A stretch of 64,000 nt of DNA from Mansonella perstans (lineage: Eukaryota > Nematoda > Chromadorea > Rhabditida > Onchocercidae): positions 1-64,000 of the forward strand of contig JBAMDO010000186.1 in assembly GCA_037074765.1 (NCBI GenBank), written 5' to 3'. Both the position numbers and the translations under genes were made by a program. The notes beneath the pieces are model-generated. The model was not told where the DNA came from. It did not search any database and was given only the letters and a program-made list of their open reading frames with translations. Below are positions 63,791-64,000 of this stretch, piece by piece (within the stretch, counting starts at the first letter, position 1; each line of letters opens with the position of its first letter).

Positions 63791-64000
63791 AAAGTACTTT
63801 TTTTTTGTATAGAAAACCTTGCTGAACCGTGGAATATAACTGATACTGCAATGATCATTTAGACAGCAAATTTTATGCATGACATATAACTATAACTGTT
63901 CCTTATTAAAATAGGACGTATAGAACTGAAGAACGAACTTGTGCTTGTGATGTATATATTCTTCAGATATACGATCTTGTAATAATTGAATATCCGCAGT
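63791..64000. other. 3' flank at window end
   Basis: AT-rich sequence after the last stop codon; no gene recognised before the window ends. Confidence 0.5.

Overview
The window looks like nuclear DNA of a parasitic, probably filarial or spirurid, nematode. By eye it is very AT-rich. Genes are split into many small exons with short introns and strong TTTTCAG/TTTTTAG acceptors. Several predicted start codons lie a few bases after such an acceptor, as expected for spliced-leader trans-splicing. The best-conserved proteins (UNC-119, SIRT6, JMJD4, ALKBH4, PHF12) have clear animal counterparts. All gene models were spliced by hand; phase was checked at every junction, and exons are listed in each entry. 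No database search was possible.

Layout: (1) 1-9.8 kb is a repeat-rich tandem array. One module is a minus-strand mini-collagen with a short hydrophobic leader, in three copies (one has lost many of its glycines). The other is a plus-strand block with a small ORF, in four recognisable copies plus one eroded copy. Decayed exon fragments lie between them. (2) 9.8-12 kb is degenerate and includes a glycine loop typical of a protein kinase. (3) 12.0-16.1 kb holds an SLC17-type transporter (minus). (4) 16.5-17.4 kb is an oxysterol-binding-protein remnant. (5) 17.4-24 kb is gene-poor apart from a possible SXP/RAL-2-like secreted-protein relic near 20.3 kb. (6) 24-36.8 kb is gene-dense: COMMD (-), JMJD4 (+), METTL21-like methyltransferase (-), PHF12-like (+). 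(7) After about 6 kb of AT-rich sequence with minisatellites come UNC-119 (+, 42.7-45.0 kb) and SIRT6 (-, 46.9-49.4 kb), then a 38-bp minisatellite. (8) 51.2-63.8 kb carries three genes in a row on the plus strand: an unrecognised 749-residue nuclear protein with a duplicated [helical DNA-binding-like + C2HC] module, ALKBH4, and an unrecognised helical protein.

The genes do not form one pathway. Several nevertheless act in protein or chromatin modification: two Fe(II)/2-oxoglutarate oxygenases (JMJD4, ALKBH4), a SAM-dependent protein methyltransferase, a NAD-dependent deacylase (SIRT6) and a PHD-finger corepressor subunit (PHF12). The least familiar items are the duplicated C2HC-module protein at 51-56 kb and the mini-collagen array at the left end.
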